DNA of 64,000 nt. Source: JAHEJX01 sp041605955. Its GTDB lineage: Bacteria > Actinomycetota > Acidimicrobiia > Spongiisociales > UBA5794. Positions 35,337-44,104 of this stretch are shown here, piece after piece. The stretch lies in contig JBFIXI010000003.1 of assembly GCA_041605955.1 (NCBI GenBank), forward strand, positions 1-64,000, given 5' to 3'. The first letter of the stretch is position 1. Each line of letters starts with the position of its first letter. The position numbers and the translations under genes are program-made. The notes below the pieces were generated by a model. That model was not told the origin of the DNA. It worked only from the letters and a program-made list of their open reading frames with translations, and searched no databases.

Positions 35337-36677
35337 ATGAGCGACCACGCTTCCCCCCGCCGCCCCGGCTCCTCCCCTTCGGACGACGCCGGCCAGCCCG
35401 AAGCCGAACGCGGAGCTTCTCCGTTCGAAGCATCCGACCGTGGCGCCGGCGACCAACGCGGCGACTTCCTCGACGAGCTGGTTGCGGCGGACCCGGCGAA
35501 TCGACGCCTCGCCGGGATCTTGCGATCATGGCGGGGAGCGTCCGCCGCAGAGCGGGTCAGCCCCGATGCTCGCTTACAGGCGTTGTTCTCCGGCGGCCCG
35601 CCGCCCGCCGTCCGCCCGCGGTGGCGCCAATGGGTGCAGCGCCCGGCCGTCGCTTTCGCGGCCAGCTTCGCGGCCGTGCTGGCCATCGGAATCAGTGCGC
35701 TCGCCTTGGTGGCGCCGGATGGCGAGTCGGCGACGACCGTGGCCTCGCCGACGTCGTCGCTGGCCGCGGCCGACGTATCCGCCGGCGCGGCCCAGATCAC
35801 GTTGCCGGAGGATCTCAGCGAACAGGCCGACTACGCCACGTGTGTCGTCGACCAGCTCCACGCTTGGTTCACATCTGGCCTCGACGCGGCGCAAGCACCT
35901 CAGCTGGTGGACAACTGCGGACTCCCGCCGATCCCCGACTTGGGCCCGGACGCGGCCGCATATCGTCAAGAGCTGCAGACCTGGGCCAGCTGTGTCGCCG
36001 AGGAGGCCGAGGCGCTGATGCCCCAGCTGGCCGACATGTTCCGCCGCCAGGACGGCGCCGATGAGCTCGATCCGGCGGGCACCATCGAGAGCGAATGCGG
36101 CAATCCTCCGGATCCGCGCGACTTCGGGATCGAGCTGCCGTCCATCGACTGGGAGGCCCTCGATCCCTCCGTCCTCGAGCTGGGACCGCTCTATCTCGGG
36201 CAGTGGCGCATCGAGGACTTCGACCTGGAAGGGCTCCTGGGCGAGCTGCCTCCCGGGCTGCTCCCCGAGGATTTCGACTTGGAGGAATTCGAACGCAAGT
36301 TGGACCGGCTCGAGCTGGAGGACTGCGATCTGCCTGAGCCGCCGCCCGATATCGAGAGCCTCGAGGACCTCCACCAGCTGGAACTAGGGTCGCTGTTCGC
36401 CGGGTTTGCCGCATGCGGCCTCGATGAGCTGCTGCCCGGCCTGCTGGGGGATGGCGAGCTCGATCTCGACCAGCTACTCGGCCAGCTGGAGTCGATGATG
36501 GGGAGCCTGCAATTCGAGGGGTTGGCCGATCTCGAGGGGTTGGCCGATCTCGAAGGGTTGGCCGATCTCGAGGGGTTGGCCGATCTCGATCTCGAGCAGC
36601 TGCTGCAAAGGCTGCTCGAGGGGCACGACCTGGACCTGGAGTCACTCTTCGCGGACCGCGCCACGGGGGACTCCTGA
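35337..36677 (+). CDS. Single-pass acidic membrane protein, putative anti-sigma factor
   Basis: A 446-residue protein coupled to the sigma gene (one base apart). The N-terminal about 100 residues are cytosolic and include a helical FLDELVAADPANRRLAGILR stretch, followed by one TM helix (about 104-126). The long extracytoplasmic part is rich in Leu, Asp and Glu. It contains several Cys residues (about 6, in paired contexts such as YATCVVDQL and DNCGLPP) and a fourfold EGLADL repeat near the C-terminus. The gene order and topology suggest an anti-sigma factor, though no zinc-binding anti-sigma motif is visible. The outer part might sense calcium or envelope stress; that is speculation. Confidence 0.65.
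   Translation: MSDHASPRRPGSSPSDDAGQPEAERGASPFEASDRGAGDQRGDFLDELVAADPANRRLAGILRSWRGASAAERVSPDARLQALFSGGPPPAVRPRWRQWVQRPAVAFAASFAAVLAIGISALALVAPDGESATTVASPTSSLAAADVSAGAAQITLPEDLSEQADYATCVVDQLHAWFTSGLDAAQAPQLVDNCGLPPIPDLGPDAAAYRQELQTWASCVAEEAEALMPQLADMFRRQDGADELDPAGTIESECGNPPDPRDFGIELPSIDWEALDPSVLELGPLYLGQWRIEDFDLEGLLGELPPGLLPEDFDLEEFERKLDRLELEDCDLPEPPPDIESLEDLHQLELGSLFAGFAACGLDELLPGLLGDGELDLDQLLGQLESMMGSLQFEGLADLEGLADLEGLADLEGLADLDLEQLLQRLLEGHDLDLESLFADRATGDS
36516..36587 (+). repeat. Four tandem 18-bp repeats in coding sequence
   Basis: The unit GAGGGGTTGGCCGATCTC (one copy has GAA for GAG) is repeated four times without gaps and encodes EGLADL each time. Being a multiple of three, copy number can change without breaking the frame. 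Confidence 0.9.
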
Positions 36678-36689
36678 GCCCCGAGCCGG

Positions 36690-38351
36690 CTACTGCTGGG
36701 GATCGCCGTAGATGAAGGAGCGGGTCGGTGGCTCCGGCCGTGGTTCCTCCTCCGCGTCCATCTCGTCGCTGCGGCCCAGCACCTCGCGCATTGCGGGGTA
36801 GTTGTAGCCGAACGCCACCAGGACGACGCCGGCTACGAAGAAGCTGATCGTCCTTCCGACTGCGTTGATCAGGATCAAGTCGGCGGTCAGGAGCTTGCCG
36901 ACCGCGATGAGCACCGTCACCAGACCGGCTTGGATCGCCGGTCGCGAACCGATACGAAGCCCCAACGAAGCGGCGCCGGCTGCCATCAGTATCCAGCTGG
37001 CCGTGGTGAGCGCCGCCCCGTTCTGCACCCCGATGAATGCTTCGGCGAACCAGACGCCAGCGGCGGCGAACGCCACTCCACCCAGCACACTGCGGACCTG
37101 CGGATGTTCGTCGAGCAAGGCGGTGGCCGCGATGAACCCTACGATGATCGCATGCGCTACCAGCTGAGAGGCTGTGACCCGGACATCGGCCGCAAACGCC
37201 TCGAACAGCTCGGCGGAGACCCATCCCAGCACGGGCAGGGCGATCAAACCGCCGACGGCGGTGAGCACAGGAGAGCCCGCGCGGCGTCCCGCCACCAAGG
37301 AGGCAAAGGCTTGACCGGCCAGCGCCAGCTGGCGAGCCGAGCCGTTGAGCAGCAGGACGGATGCAGTCGCCAATAGCGCCGAGGCGGCCACGAAATGCGT
37401 CAGCCCGAGGACGGCGTCGCTGCTCCTCACCGCCGAGCCGATGATCCCCACCGCCACGGCGGCGCCCAGGCTGACATATCCGATCTGCATCGGCAGCAAG
37501 TCCCAGATCGCAGCCGTGGCGACGACGGCGAGCCCGGGGACCCAGATGACGTTGCCCAGCTCAGCGCCGCGGAAGAAGCCGGCCCAGTGGTGATCAACCG
37601 AATGCCGCGACACCTGCACCGGACGACCCAGTTGCAGCCGCACCACAGGCACCAGCCAGAGCGCCAGCGCCACGATGGTCACGCCCAGCTGGACGATTAG
37701 CTGGGCCTCGTCGATGACTCGCATCCGGTCGATGATCGAGCCGTAGGTAGCGACGGCCAGCACGCCTGAGGTGACCAGCAGCGATCCCCAGCCATTGAAG
37801 AAGTACACGGCTAGTGCAGCCAACAGGAGCAGGGTGGCATAAATTGCGTAGGCGCTCAGCGAGTCGGCGGCCCCCCCGCCGGGGGCCCCGTCACCGAGAG
37901 ACAGCACGAAGGGCGCCGCCAACCCGCCGATGAGCCCGATAGCGGCCAGCGCGGAATCGCCCCGCCGAGCCGCCAGCCAGAACGACAGCGCAGTGACGAT
38001 GACCGTCGCGGCCATCGCAGTCTCCCACGTCAAGACGTCGAACACCTGATGGCCGGCGAATACGGAGAGGAAGATCACGGCGAGCCCGGCTCCCTGCAGG
38101 CTCTGGCCGAACACGGGCCGCCCCAGGTACGTGAACAAACCGAATGCAATCAGCCCGATGCCGACGAATATGCCGCCGGCCACGCGCAACGGGGGGGTGA
38201 ACAGCCCGTGATCGATCGCGATGCCCATAGCGAACGCCACCGCCAGGAAGATCATCACGAGGCCACCCCACTTGAACGCAGTCTCCTCGAGACGGTCCAT
38301 GAGGCTGACCGGGCCGGAAGGGGTCTGCTGCGAGTTCGGTTTGGTGCTCAT
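36690..38351 (-). CDS. DUF2339-type polytopic membrane protein
   Basis: A 553-residue protein with about 16 hydrophobic helices in close series and a polar tail (DEEPRPEPP type). The order of helices and the AVAFAMGIAIDHG and GLIGGLAAPFVLSLGDG segments resemble the DUF2339 family of predicted membrane proteins, whose role is unknown. ATG 38351 is preferred over the upstream in-frame codons because it starts a polar segment of normal length. It is convergent with the acidic membrane protein. Confidence 0.7.
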   Translation of the reverse strand: MSTKPNSQQTPSGPVSLMDRLEETAFKWGGLVMIFLAVAFAMGIAIDHGLFTPPLRVAGGIFVGIGLIAFGLFTYLGRPVFGQSLQGAGLAVIFLSVFAGHQVFDVLTWETAMAATVIVTALSFWLAARRGDSALAAIGLIGGLAAPFVLSLGDGAPGGGAADSLSAYAIYATLLLLAALAVYFFNGWGSLLVTSGVLAVATYGSIIDRMRVIDEAQLIVQLGVTIVALALWLVPVVRLQLGRPVQVSRHSVDHHWAGFFRGAELGNVIWVPGLAVVATAAIWDLLPMQIGYVSLGAAVAVGIIGSAVRSSDAVLGLTHFVAASALLATASVLLLNGSARQLALAGQAFASLVAGRRAGSPVLTAVGGLIALPVLGWVSAELFEAFAADVRVTASQLVAHAIIVGFIAATALLDEHPQVRSVLGGVAFAAAGVWFAEAFIGVQNGAALTTASWILMAAGAASLGLRIGSRPAIQAGLVTVLIAVGKLLTADLILINAVGRTISFFVAGVVLVAFGYNYPAMREVLGRSDEMDAEEEPRPEPPTRSFIYGDPQQ

Positions 38352-38494
38352 GCCAGCAACGTATGCGACCGCCGCCGCCACCGCCTCCGGGCGACTCCCT
38401 CATTGTCCGCTGGGGGGTCACCCAGCCAAGCCAGGGGACTTGGCGACGCCGCCCCGCCGGTAGATCTCGCCCCACCGAGATCTAGGCTCGAACC

Positions 38495-39976
38495 GTGGAG
38501 CTAGTCACGCCGAGTGTCGTCGTCCTGATCGGTCCCTCCGGGGCGGGGAAGTCGACATGGGCGGCACGTCGCTTCGAACCCGCCGAGATCGTCTCGTCCG
38601 ACGAGTTGCGGGCTGCCGTCGGCATCGACGAGTACGACCAGCGCGCCAGCACCGACGCCTTTGCGGTCCTACACGACATCGTGGCCCGGCGCATGCGCCG
38701 CAAGCTGACCACGGTGATCGACACGCTGGGGTTCAATCGGGACGATCGTTTGCGCTGGATACAACAGGCCGGTGAAGCCGGCTTGCCGGCATACGCAGTC
38801 GTATTCAATACCGAGCCCAAGGTGTGCCGAGCCCGCAACAGGGAGCGGGCCCGACCGGTTCCCGCCAAGGTGTTGACTTCGCAGATCACCCGATACGCCG
38901 AGACATTGCCCGAGCTGGCTGGCGAGGGGTACATCGCAGTAGTCGAGGCCGGCGATCCGATACGCATCGTGAACCGGTCGATGGCCGGTGCCACGGCGGC
39001 GGCGGCTCGCCAGGCGGGGGCGCCGGTGCGACTCGATTTCGGGCTTCAGATCGGAGTGTTCAACTTCGCCGGCAGCCCACAAGCAACCGGGAAGCGGCTG
39101 ACCGAGATCGCGCACGCCGCCGAAGCTGCCGGGTTCTCGTCGCTGTGGGTGATGGACCACTTCATCCAGATCCCCCAGGTCGGCCCGGAATGGTGGGACA
39201 TGCCGGAGGCCTACACCACGCTGGCGTTCCTGGCCGGCGTGACCCGCCGTATCAAGCTGGGGACCCTGGTCACCGGCGTCGGATACCGCAACCCGGCCCT
39301 CCTGGGGAAGATGATCGCCACCCTCGACGTCCTGAGCGGCGGTCGGGCGATGGCGGGCCTGGGGGCCGGCTGGTTCGAACGCGAGACCCGCGCCTACGGC
39401 TGGGACGTTCCCACCACCAAGGAGCGCCTCGACCGGCTCGAAGACACCCTGCAACTGCTTCCGCTGATGTGGGGACCGGGCGCCCCCGCTTTCGCGGGCA
39501 AGACGTTCCGCGTGCCTGAAGCGATGTGTTACCCCCGCCCTCTCCAGGAGCGAATTCCGATACTCGTAGGCGGCAGTGGCGAGAAACGCACGCTGCGGCT
39601 GGTGGCGCAGTACGCAGATGCCGCCAACTTCATGGGTGACCCCGCCACCGTGCGCCACAAGACCGAGGTGCTGCACAACCATTGCCGGGAGCTGGAACGC
39701 GATCCTTCCACGATTCGGATTACCCACCTCTCCCCGGCGCTGGTGGCGACCGACCCGAGCCAGCTCGAAGCTGCCGTCAACGCCCTGCGGCCGGCGGCAA
39801 TGAGTGCGGCTCAGTTCGCCGCCTCGGTCAACGCCGGACTGGTCGCGGACCAAATCGGCCGCTTCCGGCAGCTTGCCGAAGCCGGCGTGCAGGAGGCGAT
39901 CGTGTCGCTGGTAGGGGTCGAAGATGCGTCGGCAGTGACCCGATTCGGTTCAGTCATCGAAGCTTTCTCGGCGTGA
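38495..39976 (+). CDS. Fusion of a P-loop kinase-like domain and an F420-type luciferase-like oxidoreductase
   Basis: The 493-residue protein has two parts. Residues 1-165 form a P-loop ATPase/kinase of the polynucleotide-kinase or zeta-like kind: Walker A GPSGAGKST at 13-21, SSDELRAAVG, IDTLGFNRDDR and a lid-like CRARNRERARPVP. Residues about 184-493 form a luciferase-like monooxygenase barrel, beginning DFGLQIGVFNFAG, with WVMDHFIQ, GTLVTGVGYRNPALLGK and GLGAGWFERE typical of F420-dependent LLM enzymes. One frame covers both, with no break in between. The function of the pair is unknown; the kinase part may act on an alcohol or nucleic acid end, while the second reduces a ketone or imine with F420. 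GTG 38495 is the only early start. Confidence 0.85.
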   Translation: MELVTPSVVVLIGPSGAGKSTWAARRFEPAEIVSSDELRAAVGIDEYDQRASTDAFAVLHDIVARRMRRKLTTVIDTLGFNRDDRLRWIQQAGEAGLPAYAVVFNTEPKVCRARNRERARPVPAKVLTSQITRYAETLPELAGEGYIAVVEAGDPIRIVNRSMAGATAAAARQAGAPVRLDFGLQIGVFNFAGSPQATGKRLTEIAHAAEAAGFSSLWVMDHFIQIPQVGPEWWDMPEAYTTLAFLAGVTRRIKLGTLVTGVGYRNPALLGKMIATLDVLSGGRAMAGLGAGWFERETRAYGWDVPTTKERLDRLEDTLQLLPLMWGPGAPAFAGKTFRVPEAMCYPRPLQERIPILVGGSGEKRTLRLVAQYADAANFMGDPATVRHKTEVLHNHCRELERDPSTIRITHLSPALVATDPSQLEAAVNALRPAAMSAAQFAASVNAGLVADQIGRFRQLAEAGVQEAIVSLVGVEDASAVTRFGSVIEAFSA

Positions 39977-40005
39977 CCCCCGAATCCATCCATTATCTTC
40001 ATAGG

Positions 40006-40602
40006 GTGGACGCGGTTCAGATAGCTGCCGAGCAGCTCAGCCGAATGCGGGGAATGACGCGTTACTACCACGAACGCTTCTTCAGCGACGTGAGAGTGAC
40101 CACCCTGGCGAGCGCGGCCCTCTTCCTGGTGGGCTGGTGGGGGATCGGGGAAGCGTTCCTTCTCGTGCCGATCATGGCGCTGCTCGGCGCAACGTTGACC
40201 GCCTTCGACGCCTCGTACCTGATCTTTGCCCGCCACTATGCCGCCAAGCTGGAAGGCGACATCAACGAGCAGCTCGGCGGTGATGTGTTGCTGGCCGCCA
40301 AGCTGGAGAACTCCTACCTGTTCCCTCTGAACAAGGCCAAGATCGTCACCGCCGCCGCCTCCCCCTTCAGCTGGTTCGGCTTCATGACGCTCTTCATAAC
40401 CGGGCTGGGAGCAGCCAGCTTTGGGTTCGGACTGGCGTTGGGCTTGCCGACCTTGGCAGATCACGGGTCCATTTGGCTCGCCTGGTACCTCACGCTGCTG
40501 GCCTTTGCCACGCTGGCGGCGCTGGTTGTCGGCTGGTGGTGGTTCGTCAGCGGTGTCGGAGAGAGTCGCCTGAGCGAGATTCTCGGCACCGGAGAGCTGT
40601 GA
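40006..40602 (+). CDS. Four-helix membrane protein, unknown
   Basis: A 198-residue protein with four hydrophobic helices in two pairs (residues about 30-47, 50-72, 120-145, 155-180). The cytosolic loop between pairs carries LENSYLFPLNKAKI. GTG 40006 is the likely start; ATG 40048 is an alternative. No family recognised. It is convergent with the next gene, one base between stops. Confidence 0.55.
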   Translation: MDAVQIAAEQLSRMRGMTRYYHERFFSDVRVTTLASAALFLVGWWGIGEAFLLVPIMALLGATLTAFDASYLIFARHYAAKLEGDINEQLGGDVLLAAKLENSYLFPLNKAKIVTAAASPFSWFGFMTLFITGLGAASFGFGLALGLPTLADHGSIWLAWYLTLLAFATLAALVVGWWWFVSGVGESRLSEILGTGEL

Positions 40603-40603
40603 G

Positions 40604-41053
40604 TCACGCCCCCCACTTGTAGACCATCGCAACGACCGCCAGGAGCAGCACGGCGCCCTCGAGAAGCACGAGCGGACGCATGCGGGCTACTTCGGCTGCG
40701 CCCGCCACATCGTCATCGGCAGCAAAGGCCGCAGACGCCCGGGCTCCCCCCTTGCCGAACACGGCCATGCCGAGTCCCGCCCCCACGATCACTGCGAGAA
40801 ACCCCACCGACACGAAGGCGCTGCTGAACCCGTACAGCGCCGAATCGAGGACGAGGCCGACTCCGGTGGCCAGGATGACTATCGCCGCCGGCGTGTAGAG
40901 CGCTCTTCCCCAGAAGACCACCGTTTCCATCCAGGCGGCAGCCGTTGACCCCCCGCGAGCTACCAACCGGCGCGTCGTCATCACCTCGGCCAGGACGCCG
41001 CCGATCCAACCCGCAGCGGCGATTATGTGCACCACCAACAGCACTTCGCGCAT
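40604..41053 (-). CDS. Four-helix membrane protein, DUF2269-like
   Basis: A 149-residue protein starting MREVLLVVHIIAAAGWIGG, a helix with His and Trp-Ile-Gly-Gly as found in DUF2269/CopD-like membrane proteins, followed by three more helices. A heme or metal role is possible from the family likeness but not shown. ATG 41053 gives the family-like start; an in-frame codon seven residues earlier is less likely. It is divergent from the threonine dehydratase. Confidence 0.65.
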   Translation of the reverse strand: MREVLLVVHIIAAAGWIGGVLAEVMTTRRLVARGGSTAAAWMETVVFWGRALYTPAAIVILATGVGLVLDSALYGFSSAFVSVGFLAVIVGAGLGMAVFGKGGARASAAFAADDDVAGAAEVARMRPLVLLEGAVLLLAVVAMVYKWGA

Positions 41054-41125
41054 CACAACTCCACTCAGAGCCAACTCGGCCCCACCCTACTGAGAGCCTC
41101 CGGGCGCGCTGCGGTATGGTGCCGT

Positions 41126-42079
41126 ATGCTCACCGCCCTGGTGGCAGCCACGGCGCGTCTCGATCGTGAGCTGCGGCCCGAAATCCTCGAGACGCCCCTG
41201 CTGCGGCGACCCGAGTTCGATACCGCCGGGGCGACCGTGCTAGCCAATCTGGAGAACCTCCAGGCCACCGGATCGTTCAAGATCAGGGGCGCCGCCGCCA
41301 AGATCTCGTCCTTGCCTGAGGAGCTGCGTGCCCGCGGCGTGGTGGCGGCTTCGACAGGCAACCACGGAGCGGGAGTTGCTGATGCGGCCGCCCGGCGGGC
41401 GGTGTCAGCGGAGATCTTCGTGCCCACCAACGCCGACGCTGCCAAAGTCGCCAGGATCCGCGCATTGGGGGCCACCATCTCGACCGTGGAGGGCGACCCG
41501 GTGAACGCGGAGCTGGCGGGTCGGCGCGCCGCCGCTGCATCGGGTCGTCCTTACATCTCGCCATACAACGATCCGACCGTCGTCGCCGGACAGGGCACCA
41601 TCGCCAGCGAGCTGCTGCGCCAGGACCCCACCTTGAGCACAGTGATCGTGGCCGTCGGCGGCGGCGGGCTCATGTCGGGAGTCGCCGCCACCCTCAAGCA
41701 CCACAATCCGGCCATCCGAATCATCGCGGCCAGCGCTGCCAATTCGGCGGCGATGCACCACTCGGTGATGGCCGGCAGAGTGGTCGAGACCCCGCATCTG
41801 CCGACGCTCTCAGACGGCACTTCCGGGGGCATCGAGGCCGACACGATCACTTTCGAGATGTGTCGCTCGCTGGTCGACGACTGGCTGTTGATCGATGAGG
41901 ATTCGATCGCGGCCGCGCTGCGCCGGTACACGGGCGCCAACGACGACCCCATAGAAGGCAGCGCCGCCCTGGCCCTGGCAGCCGTAGAGCCGGCCGCCCC
42001 GCGAGGACGGGTCGTGGTGATCGTCTGCGGCGGCAATATTTCTGCGGAATCGCTGGCGGCCGTGACCGCTCGAGGGTGA
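41126..42079 (+). CDS. Threonine/serine dehydratase, PLP-dependent
   Basis: The 317-residue fold-type II PLP enzyme has the cofactor lysine Lys52 in GSFKIRGA, the substrate loop STGNHGAGVA and the phosphate-binding VGGGGLMSG. It lacks the C-terminal ACT-like regulatory domain of biosynthetic IlvA, so a catabolic dehydratase or serine racemase-like enzyme is likely. ATG 41126 is the start matching the family. Confidence 0.88.
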   Translation: MLTALVAATARLDRELRPEILETPLLRRPEFDTAGATVLANLENLQATGSFKIRGAAAKISSLPEELRARGVVAASTGNHGAGVADAAARRAVSAEIFVPTNADAAKVARIRALGATISTVEGDPVNAELAGRRAAAASGRPYISPYNDPTVVAGQGTIASELLRQDPTLSTVIVAVGGGGLMSGVAATLKHHNPAIRIIAASAANSAAMHHSVMAGRVVETPHLPTLSDGTSGGIEADTITFEMCRSLVDDWLLIDEDSIAAALRRYTGANDDPIEGSAALALAAVEPAAPRGRVVVIVCGGNISAESLAAVTARG

Positions 42080-42256
42080 CCATCTGCGAACGGCTCAGCA
42101 ACGGGATCGCGAAACTCCGGGGATAGGCGAGCGACCTCACCCGGCATATGATCTGCGCAAGTACCGGACCCGACGCCTCCCTGGGTCCGCATCTCACGTC
42201 CCTGCGGCCTGGAGCGCCGGGCTATCGCCGGCGACAGCCGGCAGGAGGTGAGAGAG

Positions 42257-42655
42257 ATGGCCGTAGCCACGGCGATCGACTTCAAGACCGAGGTGAAGAA
42301 GCTCTTCAGCACCTTCGACCGCCTCGACTTCGACGCTCTCAAAGCAATGTTCACGGATGATGCCCAGGGGGTCGACGAGATCTCCCGCAAGTGGCTGCGG
42401 GGCAAGTCCGCCTTCGACGGCTATTTCGACCAAGTCAAGGCGATGGGCGTCGGCAACATCCACAGCAAACTATCCGACCTCAGATCCGAGCAATGGGACG
42501 ACGTCGCCGTCGTGACCTGCTTGGCCGACCAGACCTACGAGGTGGGCGGGGAGAAGGTGTCGATCCTGGCTCCGACGACCGTGGTATTCCGCTACAACAA
42601 GGGCGACTGGAAGATCGCCCTGGTACATGCGGTCCCGCTCCCAGAGGCTATGTAG
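42257..42655 (+). CDS. NTF2-like (SnoaL/DUF4440-like) protein
   Basis: A 132-residue single-domain protein with the alpha-beta cone pattern: helices at residues about 8-25, a FTDDAQGVDEIS strand, a FDGYFDQV helix and three long strands ending VFRYNKGDWKIALVHA. Many such proteins bind small ligands or isomerise them; the substrate is unknown. ATG 42257 follows GGAGGTG by 8 bases. Confidence 0.7.
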   Translation: MAVATAIDFKTEVKKLFSTFDRLDFDALKAMFTDDAQGVDEISRKWLRGKSAFDGYFDQVKAMGVGNIHSKLSDLRSEQWDDVAVVTCLADQTYEVGGEKVSILAPTTVVFRYNKGDWKIALVHAVPLPEAM

Positions 42656-42660
42656 CTTCG

Positions 42661-42713
42661 TATCCCGTCGTGCTCGAGCGTGCCGGAATCGCGGCACGCT
42701 CGAGCACGGGATA
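42661..42713. terminator. Long hairpin, likely terminator
   Basis: The left arm (42661-42685) and right arm (42692-42713) are complementary over 22 bp apart from one 3-base bulge in the left arm; the loop is 6 bases. It starts 6 bases after the stop of the NTF2-like gene. There is no T run, so it may stop transcription poorly or instead stabilise the mRNA end. Confidence 0.6.
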
Positions 42714-42773
42714 GGGCGTCGTCAGGCCATCAGGCATCCGGGCATTGGCGGCTGAGCCGCGTACGATGCCGCC

Positions 42774-43301
42774 ATGGCTTGGACCTCCGCCGCAGTCGAG
42801 AGCGTGATCGCCCGGGTCGACTTCCTCGCCGAGCGTGGCGCCGGCTTGATGAAACGAGCTGCGGTATTTGCCTGGCTCGGCGCCGCGGCCACCACCGTGG
42901 CGGCCCTGTCGCCGCTGGGCGCCCTTGGCTGGATCGCCGGGCTGATATGCACGATCCCGGGATGGATGTTGTGGCGGTACGGCCGCTCCCTGGCGGGTGC
43001 CTTCGACGTCGCCAAGATACGCGGTCAGGTCTCCAGCCTGGCGGGCTCGGCCAAGGCTCGGCTCACCGACGCAGTAGACGGTCTGCGCACCACCCGGAAA
43101 CAACCGATCCTCGGCGGATTTCGGGTGCTGCGCAGCGTCTGGGGCCTCAAAGCCGATCTGGGCAACCTGGGCGTGGATGTGACCGGAATCGCCGAGGTGG
43201 CGAACCCCGGAGCGATACTGCTGGCGGCTTTGAGCCTGGCGGCCGGGCTGGTGCTGTGGGCAGTGGCGCTGCTGGCGATCATCATTAGAACGCTGGTATG
43301 A
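42774..43301 (+). CDS. Membrane-associated protein, unknown
   Basis: A 175-residue protein with two hydrophobic segments near residues 30-62, an amphipathic middle region and a C-terminal hydrophobic anchor (about 142-172, GAILLAALSLAAGLVLWAVA). No family recognised. Its stop overlaps the start of the carbonic anhydrase-like gene (ATGA), which itself overlaps the next, so three genes form a coupled operon. Confidence 0.55.
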   Translation: MAWTSAAVESVIARVDFLAERGAGLMKRAAVFAWLGAAATTVAALSPLGALGWIAGLICTIPGWMLWRYGRSLAGAFDVAKIRGQVSSLAGSAKARLTDAVDGLRTTRKQPILGGFRVLRSVWGLKADLGNLGVDVTGIAEVANPGAILLAALSLAAGLVLWAVALLAIIIRTLV

Positions 43302-43846
43302 CCGCAGCGTATGCTCGGGACATGAGCCATCTCCCCCCTCTCCAGCAGCCCGACATCGATCCCAGTGCCTTCATCGCGGATACGGCTCGGGTGTTCGGCA
43401 ATGTGACCATCGCCACCGAGGCCTCGGTCTGGTTCGGTGCATCGATTCGCGCCGAAGTATCTCCGGTAACGGTGGGAACCGGCACGAACATCCAAGACAA
43501 CGCCGTGATCCACACCGATGCCGGATATCCGGTGGCAATAGGGGCCAATGTGACGATCGGCCACGGCGCCATCGTCCACGGCGCTGCGGTCGAGGACGGA
43601 GCCCTGGTGGGCATGCGTGCCGTGTTGCTCAACGGGGCCCGAGTGGAGGAGGGCGCATTGGTGGCCGCCGGCTCCGTGGTGCCTCCCGGAGCCATCGTCC
43701 CTGCTGGGATGCTGGCCGTTGGTAGCCCGATGCGCGTCATCCGCCCCGTCAACGAGGCGGAGAACGCCAGCACCGCCAACGGACTGCACCACTACCGCCA
43801 TTACGCAGCCGTCTACGCTGCCGTCGCGAAGGGAGAATCCGAATGA
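43298..43846 (+). CDS. Gamma carbonic anhydrase family hexapeptide-repeat protein
   Basis: A left-handed beta-helix protein of 174-182 residues. Counting from ATG 43322 the three zinc ligands are His64 (VIHTD), His81 and His86 (GHGAIVHG), all present, as in Cam/YrdA proteins. It may hydrate CO2 or bind acyl-CoA. ATG 43298 overlaps the upstream stop, while ATG 43322 starts closer to the family N-terminus; I cannot decide between them. Confidence 0.88.
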   Translation: MTAAYARDMSHLPPLQQPDIDPSAFIADTARVFGNVTIATEASVWFGASIRAEVSPVTVGTGTNIQDNAVIHTDAGYPVAIGANVTIGHGAIVHGAAVEDGALVGMRAVLLNGARVEEGALVAAGSVVPPGAIVPAGMLAVGSPMRVIRPVNEAENASTANGLHHYRHYAAVYAAVAKGESE

Positions 43847-44079
43847 GCCTCTGGGATCGTCTCGTCGCGATCTTCAAGCGAGAGGCAGCCGATCTCAAGG
43901 AAGGCCTGACGCGTGCGGGGGACACCCTCAGCGAGGAGTTGGACCGCAAGCAGCGCGAGCTCGACGCCGAGCCCCACGAGCGTGTCGACATGATCCTCGA
44001 CGAGATCGATGCCGAGGACCAGCGGTTCGACGAGCTAGAGCAGCGGGTACGCGACCACACGGCCGACGAGGACAGCTGA
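43843..44079 (+). CDS. Small charged helical protein
   Basis: A 78-residue, highly charged protein predicted as two helices with a heptad-like pattern (residues about 15-45 and 50-72). No cysteine and no TM segment. ATG 43843 overlaps the carbonic anhydrase stop, so it is the last gene of that operon. The role is unknown; an adaptor or amphipathic membrane-binding protein is possible. Confidence 0.6.
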   Translation: MSLWDRLVAIFKREAADLKEGLTRAGDTLSEELDRKQRELDAEPHERVDMILDEIDAEDQRFDELEQRVRDHTADEDS

Positions 44080-44104
44080 TCGCCTCAACGGCGGGCGCCG
44101 CCGG

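Noticed and set aside
36516..36587. Short regular repeats as a CRISPR array
   Set aside because: The 18-bp units are contiguous without spacers, in frame and code for EGLADL. The Ig/LamG repeats and the 15-bp repeats at 59326 likewise lack spacers. No cas genes are present.
38495..39000. Zeta-type toxin
   Set aside because: The P-loop domain resembles zeta/polynucleotide kinases, but it is fused to an oxidoreductase and has no antitoxin gene next to it.
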